From Candidatus Aenigmatarchaeota archaeon (GTDB lineage Archaea > Aenigmatarchaeota > Aenigmatarchaeia > CG10238-14 > SCSR01): 40,479 bases of DNA. The notes beneath the pieces were generated by a model. That model made no database searches and was not told the origin of the DNA. It saw only the letters and a list, made by a program, of their open reading frames with translations. The number at the start of each line of letters is the position of its first letter. Positions within the stretch are counted from its first letter, which is position 1. Made by a program: the position numbers and the translations under genes. The stretch covers positions 1 to 40,479 of the forward strand of contig JACPJS010000008.1 of the NCBI GenBank assembly GCA_016187405.1, given 5' to 3'. Below, in pieces: positions 19,474 through 27,723 of this stretch.

Positions 19474-20190
19474 ATGGGAATAAAACTCTTGACAAACTAT
19501 CCAGTCGTTTTCATACCAGACGAGAAAGTACTGGTCATATCAGACACACATATAGGTGTAGAATACGATTTATCAAAATCTGGAATAAGAATACACAAGC
19601 AGATAGAGAAATTCAAAGATATGTTGGACAAATTAATTGGAGTTACAGGTGCGAAGAAACTTGTCATACTTGGTGATGTCAAACACAAAGTTCCTGGTGC
19701 GTCGATTCAGGAATTGAAGGACATACCGAAATTTCTAGACTATCTTTCAGCAAAGGTGAAAGTTTTCATAACAAAAGGCAATCATGACGATTATATAGAG
19801 TCAATAGTCCCGAAAAATGTCAAGGTATATGGAAGCGGCGGATTCAAAATCAAGAAATATGGATTCCTACATGGTCATGCTTGGCCTAGCAAGAACATCA
19901 TAGAATGCGAGTATCTTTTCATGGGTCACATGCAATACATATCGCGCCAATTGGTTTTGTTGAAGGGAAAATTGAATAAGGATGAGATAAAGAAAAAATA
20001 CAAAGTCAAGAGAACAGGAAAACTAAATGTTGTAATATTACCAGCATTCAACCAGTTTGTCGGCAGCATGAATGTTATGAAAAAATATTCGAAGGGACCA
20101 TTCTCAAATGAAGTACTGAATATGGATAAGATGCGCGTATATCTTCTAGATGGAACTTACCTTGGGATATTGAAAGACATCAAAAAATAA
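19474..20190 (+). CDS. Archaeal calcineurin-like metallophosphoesterase
   Basis: Motifs 'VISDTHIGVE', 'LGDVKHK', 'TKGNHDD', 'HGHAWPS', 'GHMQYI'. The ORF track begins at 19441; ATG 19474 (MGIKLLTNYPVVFIPDEKVLVISD) is the likelier start. Confidence 0.88.
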   Translation: MGIKLLTNYPVVFIPDEKVLVISDTHIGVEYDLSKSGIRIHKQIEKFKDMLDKLIGVTGAKKLVILGDVKHKVPGASIQELKDIPKFLDYLSAKVKVFITKGNHDDYIESIVPKNVKVYGSGGFKIKKYGFLHGHAWPSKNIIECEYLFMGHMQYISRQLVLLKGKLNKDEIKKKYKVKRTGKLNVVILPAFNQFVGSMNVMKKYSKGPFSNEVLNMDKMRVYLLDGTYLGILKDIKK

Positions 20191-20199
20191 TAGGAATCC

Positions 20200-21918
20200 C
20201 TAAATCTCATTCAAAATTTCTTTTTCACTGTCGGTCAATTTGTTATAAACTTCCCTTAGGATTTTCAATTCATTCTCACTCAACGCAGTAAATAATTTTT
20301 CACCTTCAAATACATGTCTTCCAACAGTAACATCTTCTATGCTTATTGCAGCTTTGTCTCCTTTTTTCACTTCATTCACAGTCTTGCCATCTTTCTGCAT
20401 CTCTTTTATCCTGCCGATTATTTTTCCGTCGGCTCTCTTAATCAATACACCCGCCTTTAGAAAACCCCTTTCTATCTCGACACCGAACACAGCAGGATGA
20501 GATGACCTGAACACAGTCCCTTTCAGGAAAACCATTTCTGCAGGTCTGTTCACTTGTTCGAGTTTTTCAGTCAATTCTCTCTCCTTCTTTTGAGAACACC
20601 AATCCCTGTAATTTTCTATCAATCTGTATATCACCTGATTGTCGAAAATAGTTATTCCCATTTCTTCAGCAAGCGTTTTCGATTCTTCGGTTATTTTAGA
20701 ATTGAATACGAGGATGACTTTGTGCAAATCATCTGCTACATTTTGTGCAGCAATCAAATCCTCACGAGTTATCTGACCGGTACCAGCTTTCTTTATCGGG
20801 ACATTCTCATCTGTCAATAATTTTATCATAGCTTCCAATCCACCTAGAGTATCGCTCTTGATTGTGACGCCTTCAATCTGTTTATTGAACTGAACTTCTT
20901 CGACTTCTTTTTGGACTTCCTGTTTTGCGTCTTCAATCTTATCTTCAGATGAAACTGCGAGAATAGGATATCCTGCAATCACATTTTCCAAGTCAGGTGC
21001 AGAGATTTTTATCCCAGCAGACGCTTCTATACTATCAATTGTTTCGAATTGCTTTTCTACTCTCAATTCTTGTAATGCACGCGGCCTTAGCAAAGCCTTT
21101 ACTTTTGTAACAAGCGGCTCTTTACCACCTACGATAAGATAATCTCCCTTGTTGATCTTACCATCGTATATTATCACATCTATTGTCGGGCCAAGACCTT
21201 TCACATCCTTCACTTCCAATATGGAACCGCGCGCCGTTTCAGAAAGTTCCAATTTGTCTTTCAAAAATTGTTGTGACAGTCCTGACAATACCATCAAAAG
21301 TTCTGGTATACCCTCTCCTGTATTTCCAGAGCACGGGACTACTGCGATTTGTTTTGTGAAATCTGTTATCCTGTCAAATCTTTCTGCATCAAATCCCCTT
21401 TCAGAAATCTGCGCTATCAAATTGTAGAATTTCTTATCGAATTCTTCCTTTACAAAGTCACTTTGTTTTTCAATATTATCGTGAAACAAATTGCTGTTTG
21501 AGAACCAGCCTTGTATCCTATCAACTTTGGTAGCAGCAATCAGGAACGGTGTCTTGAACTCTTTCAATATTGTAAGCGATTCATCGGTCTGCTCCTTGAA
21601 ACCTTCGTTAATATCGACAACTAGAATCGCCAAGTCTGCAACCGACCCACCGCGCTTCCTCAAAGTTATGAAAGACGCATGTCCAGGAGTATCCAATATC
21701 AACAATCCTGGGATGAAAAGGTTGATTTTGAATTTTTCCAGCAATCCACCCGAGATTTCTTTTATAGTATCAACAGGAATGAAGCTGGCACCTATATCCT
21801 GTGATATCCCACCTGCCTCGCCTTTAGCAACAACAGTACCTCTGATTTTGTCCAACAGCGTTGTCTTACCGTGGTCTATGTGACCAACCGTGACTATTAT
21901 AGGTGAGCGTATTGACAT
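20200..21918 (-). CDS. infB: Translation initiation factor aIF5B (IF-2-like GTPase)
   Basis: 572 aa; 'VGHIDHGKTTLLDKIRGT', 'ILDTPGHASFITLRKRGGSVADLAILVVDINEGF', 'AATKVDRI'. Confidence 0.97.
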   Translation of the reverse strand: MSIRSPIIVTVGHIDHGKTTLLDKIRGTVVAKGEAGGISQDIGASFIPVDTIKEISGGLLEKFKINLFIPGLLILDTPGHASFITLRKRGGSVADLAILVVDINEGFKEQTDESLTILKEFKTPFLIAATKVDRIQGWFSNSNLFHDNIEKQSDFVKEEFDKKFYNLIAQISERGFDAERFDRITDFTKQIAVVPCSGNTGEGIPELLMVLSGLSQQFLKDKLELSETARGSILEVKDVKGLGPTIDVIIYDGKINKGDYLIVGGKEPLVTKVKALLRPRALQELRVEKQFETIDSIEASAGIKISAPDLENVIAGYPILAVSSEDKIEDAKQEVQKEVEEVQFNKQIEGVTIKSDTLGGLEAMIKLLTDENVPIKKAGTGQITREDLIAAQNVADDLHKVILVFNSKITEESKTLAEEMGITIFDNQVIYRLIENYRDWCSQKKERELTEKLEQVNRPAEMVFLKGTVFRSSHPAVFGVEIERGFLKAGVLIKRADGKIIGRIKEMQKDGKTVNEVKKGDKAAISIEDVTVGRHVFEGEKLFTALSENELKILREVYNKLTDSEKEILNEI

Positions 21919-21969
21919 GTAATCACATTAACCTTATCAATTTTTAAGATAATTAATTATAGTGATTAA

Positions 21970-22416
21970 ATGGTGTTGACAATGCAGGAAGTTATACCAA
22001 TAGGACTGTGCGTGGCTACTCAGGACTTGATAGATGCAAAAAGATTCAAGCAGAACTTTTGCGATACACTGATTTTACGTGGAAGGGAAAGGGCATTAAG
22101 TGAAAAACTGGCTCCTTTCAAGCAAGAATTGAATTCCAAGATGTACGAATCCAGATATTTGGGAGGTCATAAAGCTGTGATAATTAGCAACATAGACAAG
22201 ATAATAGCAGTAACAACTTCGCGTTATACACAGATTGATCCCAATGCAGTAAGTTCCATAGTCGAGCATGGTAAGATGCTTATATTAAATGTGATGAAAG
22301 CTACCAGCTTTGACGACATTGCACAACTTGAACCAACATTCAGATCTAGAATAACTCTACCCGTATACGACCTATTCATGAAAAACCTCAAACGATCAAA
22401 CATATCGATGATTTAG
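21970..22416 (+). CDS. Hypothetical protein, 148 aa
   Basis: Divergent from aIF5B; its stop (TAG) is immediately followed by the ATG of the next ORF, suggesting translational coupling. Confidence 0.68.
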   Translation: MVLTMQEVIPIGLCVATQDLIDAKRFKQNFCDTLILRGRERALSEKLAPFKQELNSKMYESRYLGGHKAVIISNIDKIIAVTTSRYTQIDPNAVSSIVEHGKMLILNVMKATSFDDIAQLEPTFRSRITLPVYDLFMKNLKRSNISMI

Positions 22417-22611
22417 ATGGTGAATGAGATAGAGCAGGAAATTGAGAAACTGCAAATCAAAAAGATAGAGATTGTGAACAAAATCAACTCGAACATCCTT
22501 TCTTTGGAAGAGAAAGAAGAGAATGAAAAATACCTTGATATAATTCAGAGGCAGATCAGTATATTGGAAGTCATGAAACAAAAAAGAGTTTCAGGAATTT
22601 TTTCCCAATAA
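22417..22611 (+). CDS. Small coiled-coil hypothetical protein, 64 aa
   Basis: 'MVNEIEQEIEKLQIKKIEIVNKINSNILSLEEKEENEKYLDIIQRQISILEVMKQKRVSGIFSQ'; heptad-like; start abuts upstream stop. Confidence 0.6.
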   Translation: MVNEIEQEIEKLQIKKIEIVNKINSNILSLEEKEENEKYLDIIQRQISILEVMKQKRVSGIFSQ

Positions 22612-22705
22612 TCCATCTGAATGCTATAGCCAAGAATATTGCTACGATAAGCAAGGACGCCGTTAAAAACCATAAATTAGGGTCTGTCCAGTCTATAGTT
22701 ATCAT
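22571..22705 (-). CDS. 44-aa single-TM small protein, not in the ORF track
   Basis: Hand translation of the minus strand: MITIDWTDPNLWFLTASLLIVAIFLAIAFRWIIGKKFLKLFFVS*. ATG (22703-22705) directly follows the TAG stop (22706-22708) of the 781-aa surface protein; 3' end overlaps the + strand ORF 22417-22611 by 41 nt. Confidence 0.5.
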   Translation of the reverse strand: MITIDWTDPNLWFLTASLLIVAIFLAIAFRWIIGKKFLKLFFVS

Positions 22706-25051
22706 CTAATCACCATTGATCTCTACTTCTTTTTTCTTTGAACCTGAAAAGAAATTTTTGATTTTTTCAAAAATACTAGGCTTGCCTTCCTTGTAACCAC
22801 CTTTGTTTTCACTATAACCTTCTTTCACAGGCCATGCAAGGTACGCAGCAACACCAACAATAATCAGCACAACGACCCCGCCGATTATGAGCCATACATT
22901 TCCTGGTATGTTTATGTTTGCGAATGGTTGAGTTTGTGAACTCAATTGGCTTTGAACATTGCTGATGTCAGATTTTATTTTTTGTATAGTCTGATAAGCA
23001 TTGAAATAATCGTTAGCCGCAATGTAACTCTGTGTTTGTGAGACAAGACCTTTTATTTCGTTCATGACAGGTCCCACAGATGATGATATATTTGCCCCGG
23101 TTGAATTCAATCCATTTATTTTGTTCTCCAAATCTCTGATATCCGATTTTACCGACTCGAATGAATTTGAAATTTGGGTTTTAGTATCGTTTGATGGAAG
23201 CACTCTCAATGTAAAGTTCTGTGTGATTGTTACAGCCGAACTTTTCGACTGAATCACAACATTATAATCCTTTATTTCAGCATTCGATGGGATTGTAAGA
23301 CTAATCGTTGAAAGTCCTGTTAGTCCCGGTAATATTGTAATCGTGTCATTCTTTATTGAATACCAGCTGCTGTCAATCCCGCTTATTGTCATTACGGTAT
23401 CTTGAGATGCGGTTCCTGTGTTCTTTACTTTTATCTGTGTCGAATCAGACGATCCTTGAGTAACTTGCATTAAACTAGGAGATTGTACAAATGAAAGCGT
23501 TGACAAAGGTTTAGGCCTTATGAAAACCGTGTTTTGTAAATTGACTGTTGTAAAGTTTTGATTTATCGTGTTGTTACATATATATACGTAAATGTCACCC
23601 GGATTGAAAGTGTTTACATCAGGAATTGATACAGCACTTCCATTTCTGTAAAGCTTTGCAGTCAGAGAGGTGACAGCTACAGTACAGCTAACGTTTGTTT
23701 GTATAGGGACATCTAGTGTCCATTGAGGTATTATGTTCAATGTCACGTTGGCTGCAAGTGGATTTATTGTAAATGAATTTGATCCAAGAAGGAATGCGTA
23801 TCCAGAATACACGCCGTATATTTTCCAATTTATCGTTCCTGCAGGGAAACTAGTATTGTAGTAAAATCTTGTACTTGAAAGGTTCGACATAGTGTAATTT
23901 GTCGCCGTACCAGTCCAGTCACCTTGTATAATCGCGCTTTGCAATGATGGATTCGAATCAAAAGTAACATTGATTGAACTAATGGTATTGTTTGCCCATG
24001 TCAACGGCACGTTCAATGTTGAAGTAGAATACGTTGGAGTCGTTGCTACATAATATGTTGATGTTGCTGTAGTATAGTTTGTATTACCAGCTACTGTAAC
24101 GTTATATGTGTGAATACCCGGGCTTGTCAAAGTGTATATGTATTGAATTGGATTTGATCCGCCGGATACAAGAGTGGAACTGCCATCAAGTGTGATTGTT
24201 ATCGTACATCCAGATTGCGGACATGATGAATTCACTGTGATGTTGACTGCAGTGTTGTTTGTCGATGTTATATTCGCATTAAGGGTTCCATTTAGATAAA
24301 CCTTGACAGTATTTGTAGCTTGAGCGATAAGATATGTCAATTGTGATGTGGAATTGAATGTGTTGCTTGTATCATTCGCATAAACCCTCCATACATAATT
24401 CCCTGCAGACAAATCGGTTAGATGTCTGTAGAATACACTACTTTCATTGCTCATAGTCTGATTGGTAAGAGAACCTGTGAAATTACTTTCAAACAATACT
24501 TTCGATAAACCTATTCCGTCAGTCCATGTTATGTTAAACCAATAATCCTGATTCTGGGCATATGTGGCATTGGAACTGGGTGTCGTCGTGTTAGTTGTGT
24601 ATGTCGGTGCTAGGGTATCTACTATTGATAATGGGACATTTGTTGAATTGAAAACCCCGTTTGCATCTAGGACAGAAACATTAAAGTTGTAACTTCCTGT
24701 AGATCCTGTTGGTGTGTTCACATACAACCAAAAATATTGTGTTCCCCCACTTGATGATACAAGTTGAGTTGAACTGATGTTGGACCATCCAATTGGAGCG
24801 CTCGAGAATGTATAATTTGATGCACTGGTACCAGAACTTCCTGCATATGTAAATCCAGAAGGCAATGTTATGTTAACCTGTCCTACATCGGCACTTCCAT
24901 TATTCTCTATTGTAAAATTCAATAATTGACTTGTCTGTCCTGCGTTCAGACTTGTCGGAGTTACGCTTGCATTAAACGGTACAGCACCTGCATATCCTAC
25001 GAATATAGTAAACGCCAGTATAGAAACCAAAATCGGTATGTAAACTCTCAT
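22706..25051 (-). CDS. Large sequon-rich surface/S-layer-like protein with NEW3/CARDB-like domains and C-terminal TM anchor
   Basis: 781 aa; N-terminal signal-like segment, Ser/Thr/Asn-rich beta-type sequence with many NxS/T sequons, C-terminal 'VWLIIGGVVVLIIVGVAAYLAW' followed by a Lys-rich tail. Confidence 0.8.
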   Translation of the reverse strand: MRVYIPILVSILAFTIFVGYAGAVPFNASVTPTSLNAGQTSQLLNFTIENNGSADVGQVNITLPSGFTYAGSSGTSASNYTFSSAPIGWSNISSTQLVSSSGGTQYFWLYVNTPTGSTGSYNFNVSVLDANGVFNSTNVPLSIVDTLAPTYTTNTTTPSSNATYAQNQDYWFNITWTDGIGLSKVLFESNFTGSLTNQTMSNESSVFYRHLTDLSAGNYVWRVYANDTSNTFNSTSQLTYLIAQATNTVKVYLNGTLNANITSTNNTAVNITVNSSCPQSGCTITITLDGSSTLVSGGSNPIQYIYTLTSPGIHTYNVTVAGNTNYTTATSTYYVATTPTYSTSTLNVPLTWANNTISSINVTFDSNPSLQSAIIQGDWTGTATNYTMSNLSSTRFYYNTSFPAGTINWKIYGVYSGYAFLLGSNSFTINPLAANVTLNIIPQWTLDVPIQTNVSCTVAVTSLTAKLYRNGSAVSIPDVNTFNPGDIYVYICNNTINQNFTTVNLQNTVFIRPKPLSTLSFVQSPSLMQVTQGSSDSTQIKVKNTGTASQDTVMTISGIDSSWYSIKNDTITILPGLTGLSTISLTIPSNAEIKDYNVVIQSKSSAVTITQNFTLRVLPSNDTKTQISNSFESVKSDIRDLENKINGLNSTGANISSSVGPVMNEIKGLVSQTQSYIAANDYFNAYQTIQKIKSDISNVQSQLSSQTQPFANINIPGNVWLIIGGVVVLIIVGVAAYLAWPVKEGYSENKGGYKEGKPSIFEKIKNFFSGSKKKEVEINGD

Positions 25052-25093
25052 TTTCCCCTTAGTTTATTTGGATTTTGAATAAAATATGGCTTT

Positions 25094-25570
25094 CTACTGC
25101 GGATTTGCTTCGTAAACCGCTCGAGTCTGGTCCGATGTGATTATAATGTTTTCAAATGGTTGTTTCCAGTCCAATTCAAAAACTGTGATTTCTCCAGATT
25201 TTATAGAATCCTTTTTGTTAAGGATATCTACAGGTTTACCATCAACGTAAGCTGTGAAATTCGATAGATGTAACTGTCCTGTGTTAACGAAAGTCACCAG
25301 AAGATTTCCATTAGAACTTTTTGCAACTGAAAGAATCTCACTGCTGTATACTGTGTTGTGTATCACTGCAATCGCCTGTCCTGTTTTTGGTAAGAAATTC
25401 CCCACCAATGGAACAGTTCCCAGTTCTGGCAAGGCTCCTGTAAGAAGATAACTTGCGATGAAGACCGCTGCGACAAGCGCGACACCAATAGCTACACTTC
25501 CTATAACTCTGAATATCGTATATGCCACTACCGCAAGCAATGCAATTCCAAACAAAAGCTCTATGACCAT
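25094..25570 (-). CDS. Hypothetical membrane-anchored protein, 158 aa
   Basis: N-terminal hydrophobic segments then a soluble beta-rich region ('GNLLVTFVNTGQLHLSNFTAYVDGKPVDILNKKDSIKSGEITVFELDW'); directly upstream of the 781-aa gene on the same strand. Confidence 0.68.
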   Translation of the reverse strand: MVIELLFGIALLAVVAYTIFRVIGSVAIGVALVAAVFIASYLLTGALPELGTVPLVGNFLPKTGQAIAVIHNTVYSSEILSVAKSSNGNLLVTFVNTGQLHLSNFTAYVDGKPVDILNKKDSIKSGEITVFELDWKQPFENIIITSDQTRAVYEANPQ

Positions 25571-25592
25571 AAAACTAATTTGTAGTTAAAAC

Positions 25593-26861
25593 TTATGAAC
25601 GCCTTCTGTTCCTGTTTCCGAATCTGGATCCGATTCTTTTGAACCCTCTTCCTCTTCTATTATTGGATTGGATTCTCTCCCTGTCAGTATGACTTCTATC
25701 TCTGTTATATCCGAATGATGGTCTCGAGAATCTCTCTCTTCGTTCAAAATAGACGTTTTCAAATTCAGGTTTTTCTGCCCTAGCTATTTCCGATCTGACG
25801 TTACGGAGTATGCTTCTAAAACTGTCATGGTCTCTCTCAGTCAATAATGTTACTGCATCACCTTCGTCTCCAGCACGTGCAGTTCTTCCTATTCTATGCA
25901 AGTATTCTTCTGCTGTGTTTGGTACATCATAGTTGTAGATGTGCGAAACATTTCTGATATCCAATCCTCTTGCCGCGACATCAGTCGCTACCAGCACTTT
26001 TATTTTGTCGTTCTTCAAAGCTTCGATAGATTGAATTCTTTTCCCCTGCTTCATACCTCCATGTATGCTCAGGCAATTTATCCCGTTCTTGTAAAGATTC
26101 CTTCCAACAACATCAGCCTCTCTCCTAGTACCGCAAAATACTATCGCCATGCCTTTAGGATTTTTCTTGAGCAAATGAACCAGCAATGAGAATTTCTCAT
26201 CAGTCTTGATATCATAGTAGACTTGTTTCAACAAATGTTCTGCGACAAGAGTTTGAGTTTTAACATAAACAGGCGAATGAAGATGTCTCTCAATTATCTT
26301 GTGAACATCATGTGGTATTGTTGCGCTGAATAAAAGGGTCTGTCTCTTTTTCGGAACATTTCTTATGATGTATTCTATGTCCTTGATGAAACCCATGTCG
26401 AACATCCTGTCTGCTTCGTCTAAAACCAAAAACTTTACGTTATCAAAATTTATCGTCCTTCTTTTCATGTGGTCGATTATTCTGCCAGGGGTTCCAACTA
26501 CAATGTCAGCTCTCTGGATGTTGTGTATCTGAGGTTCTATCGCAGCCCCACCATACACACTAGTGACTTTCATATTGAGATATTTTCCAAGGTCCTTGAT
26601 GACATCTGTTACTTGCAAACATAATTCTCTTGTTGGTGTGAGTATCAAACATTGTAAACCTTTGTCGTGTTCTATCTTTTCCAAAATTGGCAAACCAAAA
26701 GCAACAGTTTTTCCAGAGCCTGTACTCGATTGACCGACGACATCCTTCCCTTCACGTATATTCGGTATGCATTTTTCCTGAATCGGAGTAAACTCTGTGT
26801 ATTCGAGATCCTTCAATGCTTTCAACAGTTCAGTTTTTGTGTTCAAATCTTCAATTTTCAT
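25593..26861 (-). CDS. DEAD-box RNA helicase with basic Arg/Gly-rich C-terminal tail
   Basis: 422 aa; 'GQSSTGSGKTVAFGLPIL', 'PTRELCLQV', 'VLDEADRMFDMGF', 'SATIP', 'HRIGRTARAG'; tail 'NRRGRGFKRIGSRFGNRNRRRS'. Confidence 0.95.
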   Translation of the reverse strand: MKIEDLNTKTELLKALKDLEYTEFTPIQEKCIPNIREGKDVVGQSSTGSGKTVAFGLPILEKIEHDKGLQCLILTPTRELCLQVTDVIKDLGKYLNMKVTSVYGGAAIEPQIHNIQRADIVVGTPGRIIDHMKRRTINFDNVKFLVLDEADRMFDMGFIKDIEYIIRNVPKKRQTLLFSATIPHDVHKIIERHLHSPVYVKTQTLVAEHLLKQVYYDIKTDEKFSLLVHLLKKNPKGMAIVFCGTRREADVVGRNLYKNGINCLSIHGGMKQGKRIQSIEALKNDKIKVLVATDVAARGLDIRNVSHIYNYDVPNTAEEYLHRIGRTARAGDEGDAVTLLTERDHDSFRSILRNVRSEIARAEKPEFENVYFERRERFSRPSFGYNRDRSHTDRERIQSNNRRGRGFKRIGSRFGNRNRRRS

Positions 26862-26913
26862 TTTTCTACTGTTTTATTGAGATTTTGGCATTCATAAATG
26901 AATAGAAAATTGT

Positions 26914-26988
26914 GCCCCCGGAGGGATTTGAACCCTCAACATCTTCCTTAGGACGAAAGCGCTCTAGTCCAAGTTGAGCTACGGAGGC
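26914..26988 (-). tRNA. tRNA-Arg (anticodon CCT)
   Basis: Minus-strand 75 nt: GCCTCCG-TA-GCTCAACTTGGACTAGAGC-G-CTTTC-GTCCTAA-GGAAG-ATGTT-GAGGG-TTCAAAT-CCCTC-CGGGGGC; acceptor, D, anticodon and T stems pair by inspection; no CCA encoded. Confidence 0.93.
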
Positions 26989-27010
26989 GTAATTGTATAA
27001 TCTAAACTTG

Positions 27011-27020
27011 GTTTTTAAAT
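27011..27020. promoter_or_regulatory. Candidate bidirectional TATA-like element shared by tRNA-Arg and uppS
   Basis: 'gtttttaaat' lies 23-32 nt from the tRNA mature 5' end (26988, minus strand) and about 22-31 nt from the uppS ATG (27042, plus strand). Confidence 0.45.
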
Positions 27021-27041
27021 GTTTAACTCGTATTTCTGATA

Positions 27042-27722
27042 ATGAATGTCCCGAACCATGTCGCGTTGATTCCAGATGGTAACCGTCGCTGGGCGAAGGC
27101 AAGAGGAAAACCTCCGTGGGAAGGCCACTGGGCTGCTGAAAAGGTTTTGGATAATTTTCTCGACTGGTGTGTTGAAATGAACATACCGGAAGTTTCACTC
27201 TGGGTCGGCTCGACAGAGAATCTCACAAAAAGACCTGAAAGGGAAGTCAAAGAACTTTACATACTGTACTACAAGCTCTTGGAGAAATGGGCGAACAAAG
27301 AATCGAAACTAGATCAGTATCGTGTTAATACAAAATTCATCGGTGAGTTGAACAAACTTCCGAAGAAAATACAGGAACTGATGAACAAGATTGAGAAGAA
27401 CACGTCAAAGTATCACGACAGAAAGTTCAATATTCTAATTAATTATGGCGGGAGATTTGAACTGACGCAGGTTTTCAAGAAACTGGCAAAACAACAAGCA
27501 AAAATAACAGAGAAAACAATAGATGATAATATGCTAGTCAAGACACCGGTCGATCTGATCATTCGTACTGGAGGATACAGCAGGTTATCCAATTTCATGC
27601 TGTGGCAGTCTGCGTATGCCGAGATATACATAACAAAAACATTTTTACCTGATTTTGACAAGAAAGAATTCATGAAGGCACTCAAATGGTTCGATTCTAC
27701 AACGAGAAACTTTGGTAAGTGA
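27042..27722 (+). CDS. uppS: Cis-prenyltransferase (undecaprenyl/polyprenyl diphosphate synthase family)
   Basis: 226 aa; 'NHVALIPDGNRRWAKARGKPPWEGHWAA', 'EVSLWVGSTENLTKRPEREV', 'DLIIRTGGYSRLSNFMLWQSAYAEIYIT'. Confidence 0.95.
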   Translation: MNVPNHVALIPDGNRRWAKARGKPPWEGHWAAEKVLDNFLDWCVEMNIPEVSLWVGSTENLTKRPEREVKELYILYYKLLEKWANKESKLDQYRVNTKFIGELNKLPKKIQELMNKIEKNTSKYHDRKFNILINYGGRFELTQVFKKLAKQQAKITEKTIDDNMLVKTPVDLIIRTGGYSRLSNFMLWQSAYAEIYITKTFLPDFDKKEFMKALKWFDSTTRNFGK

Positions 27723-27723
27723 T

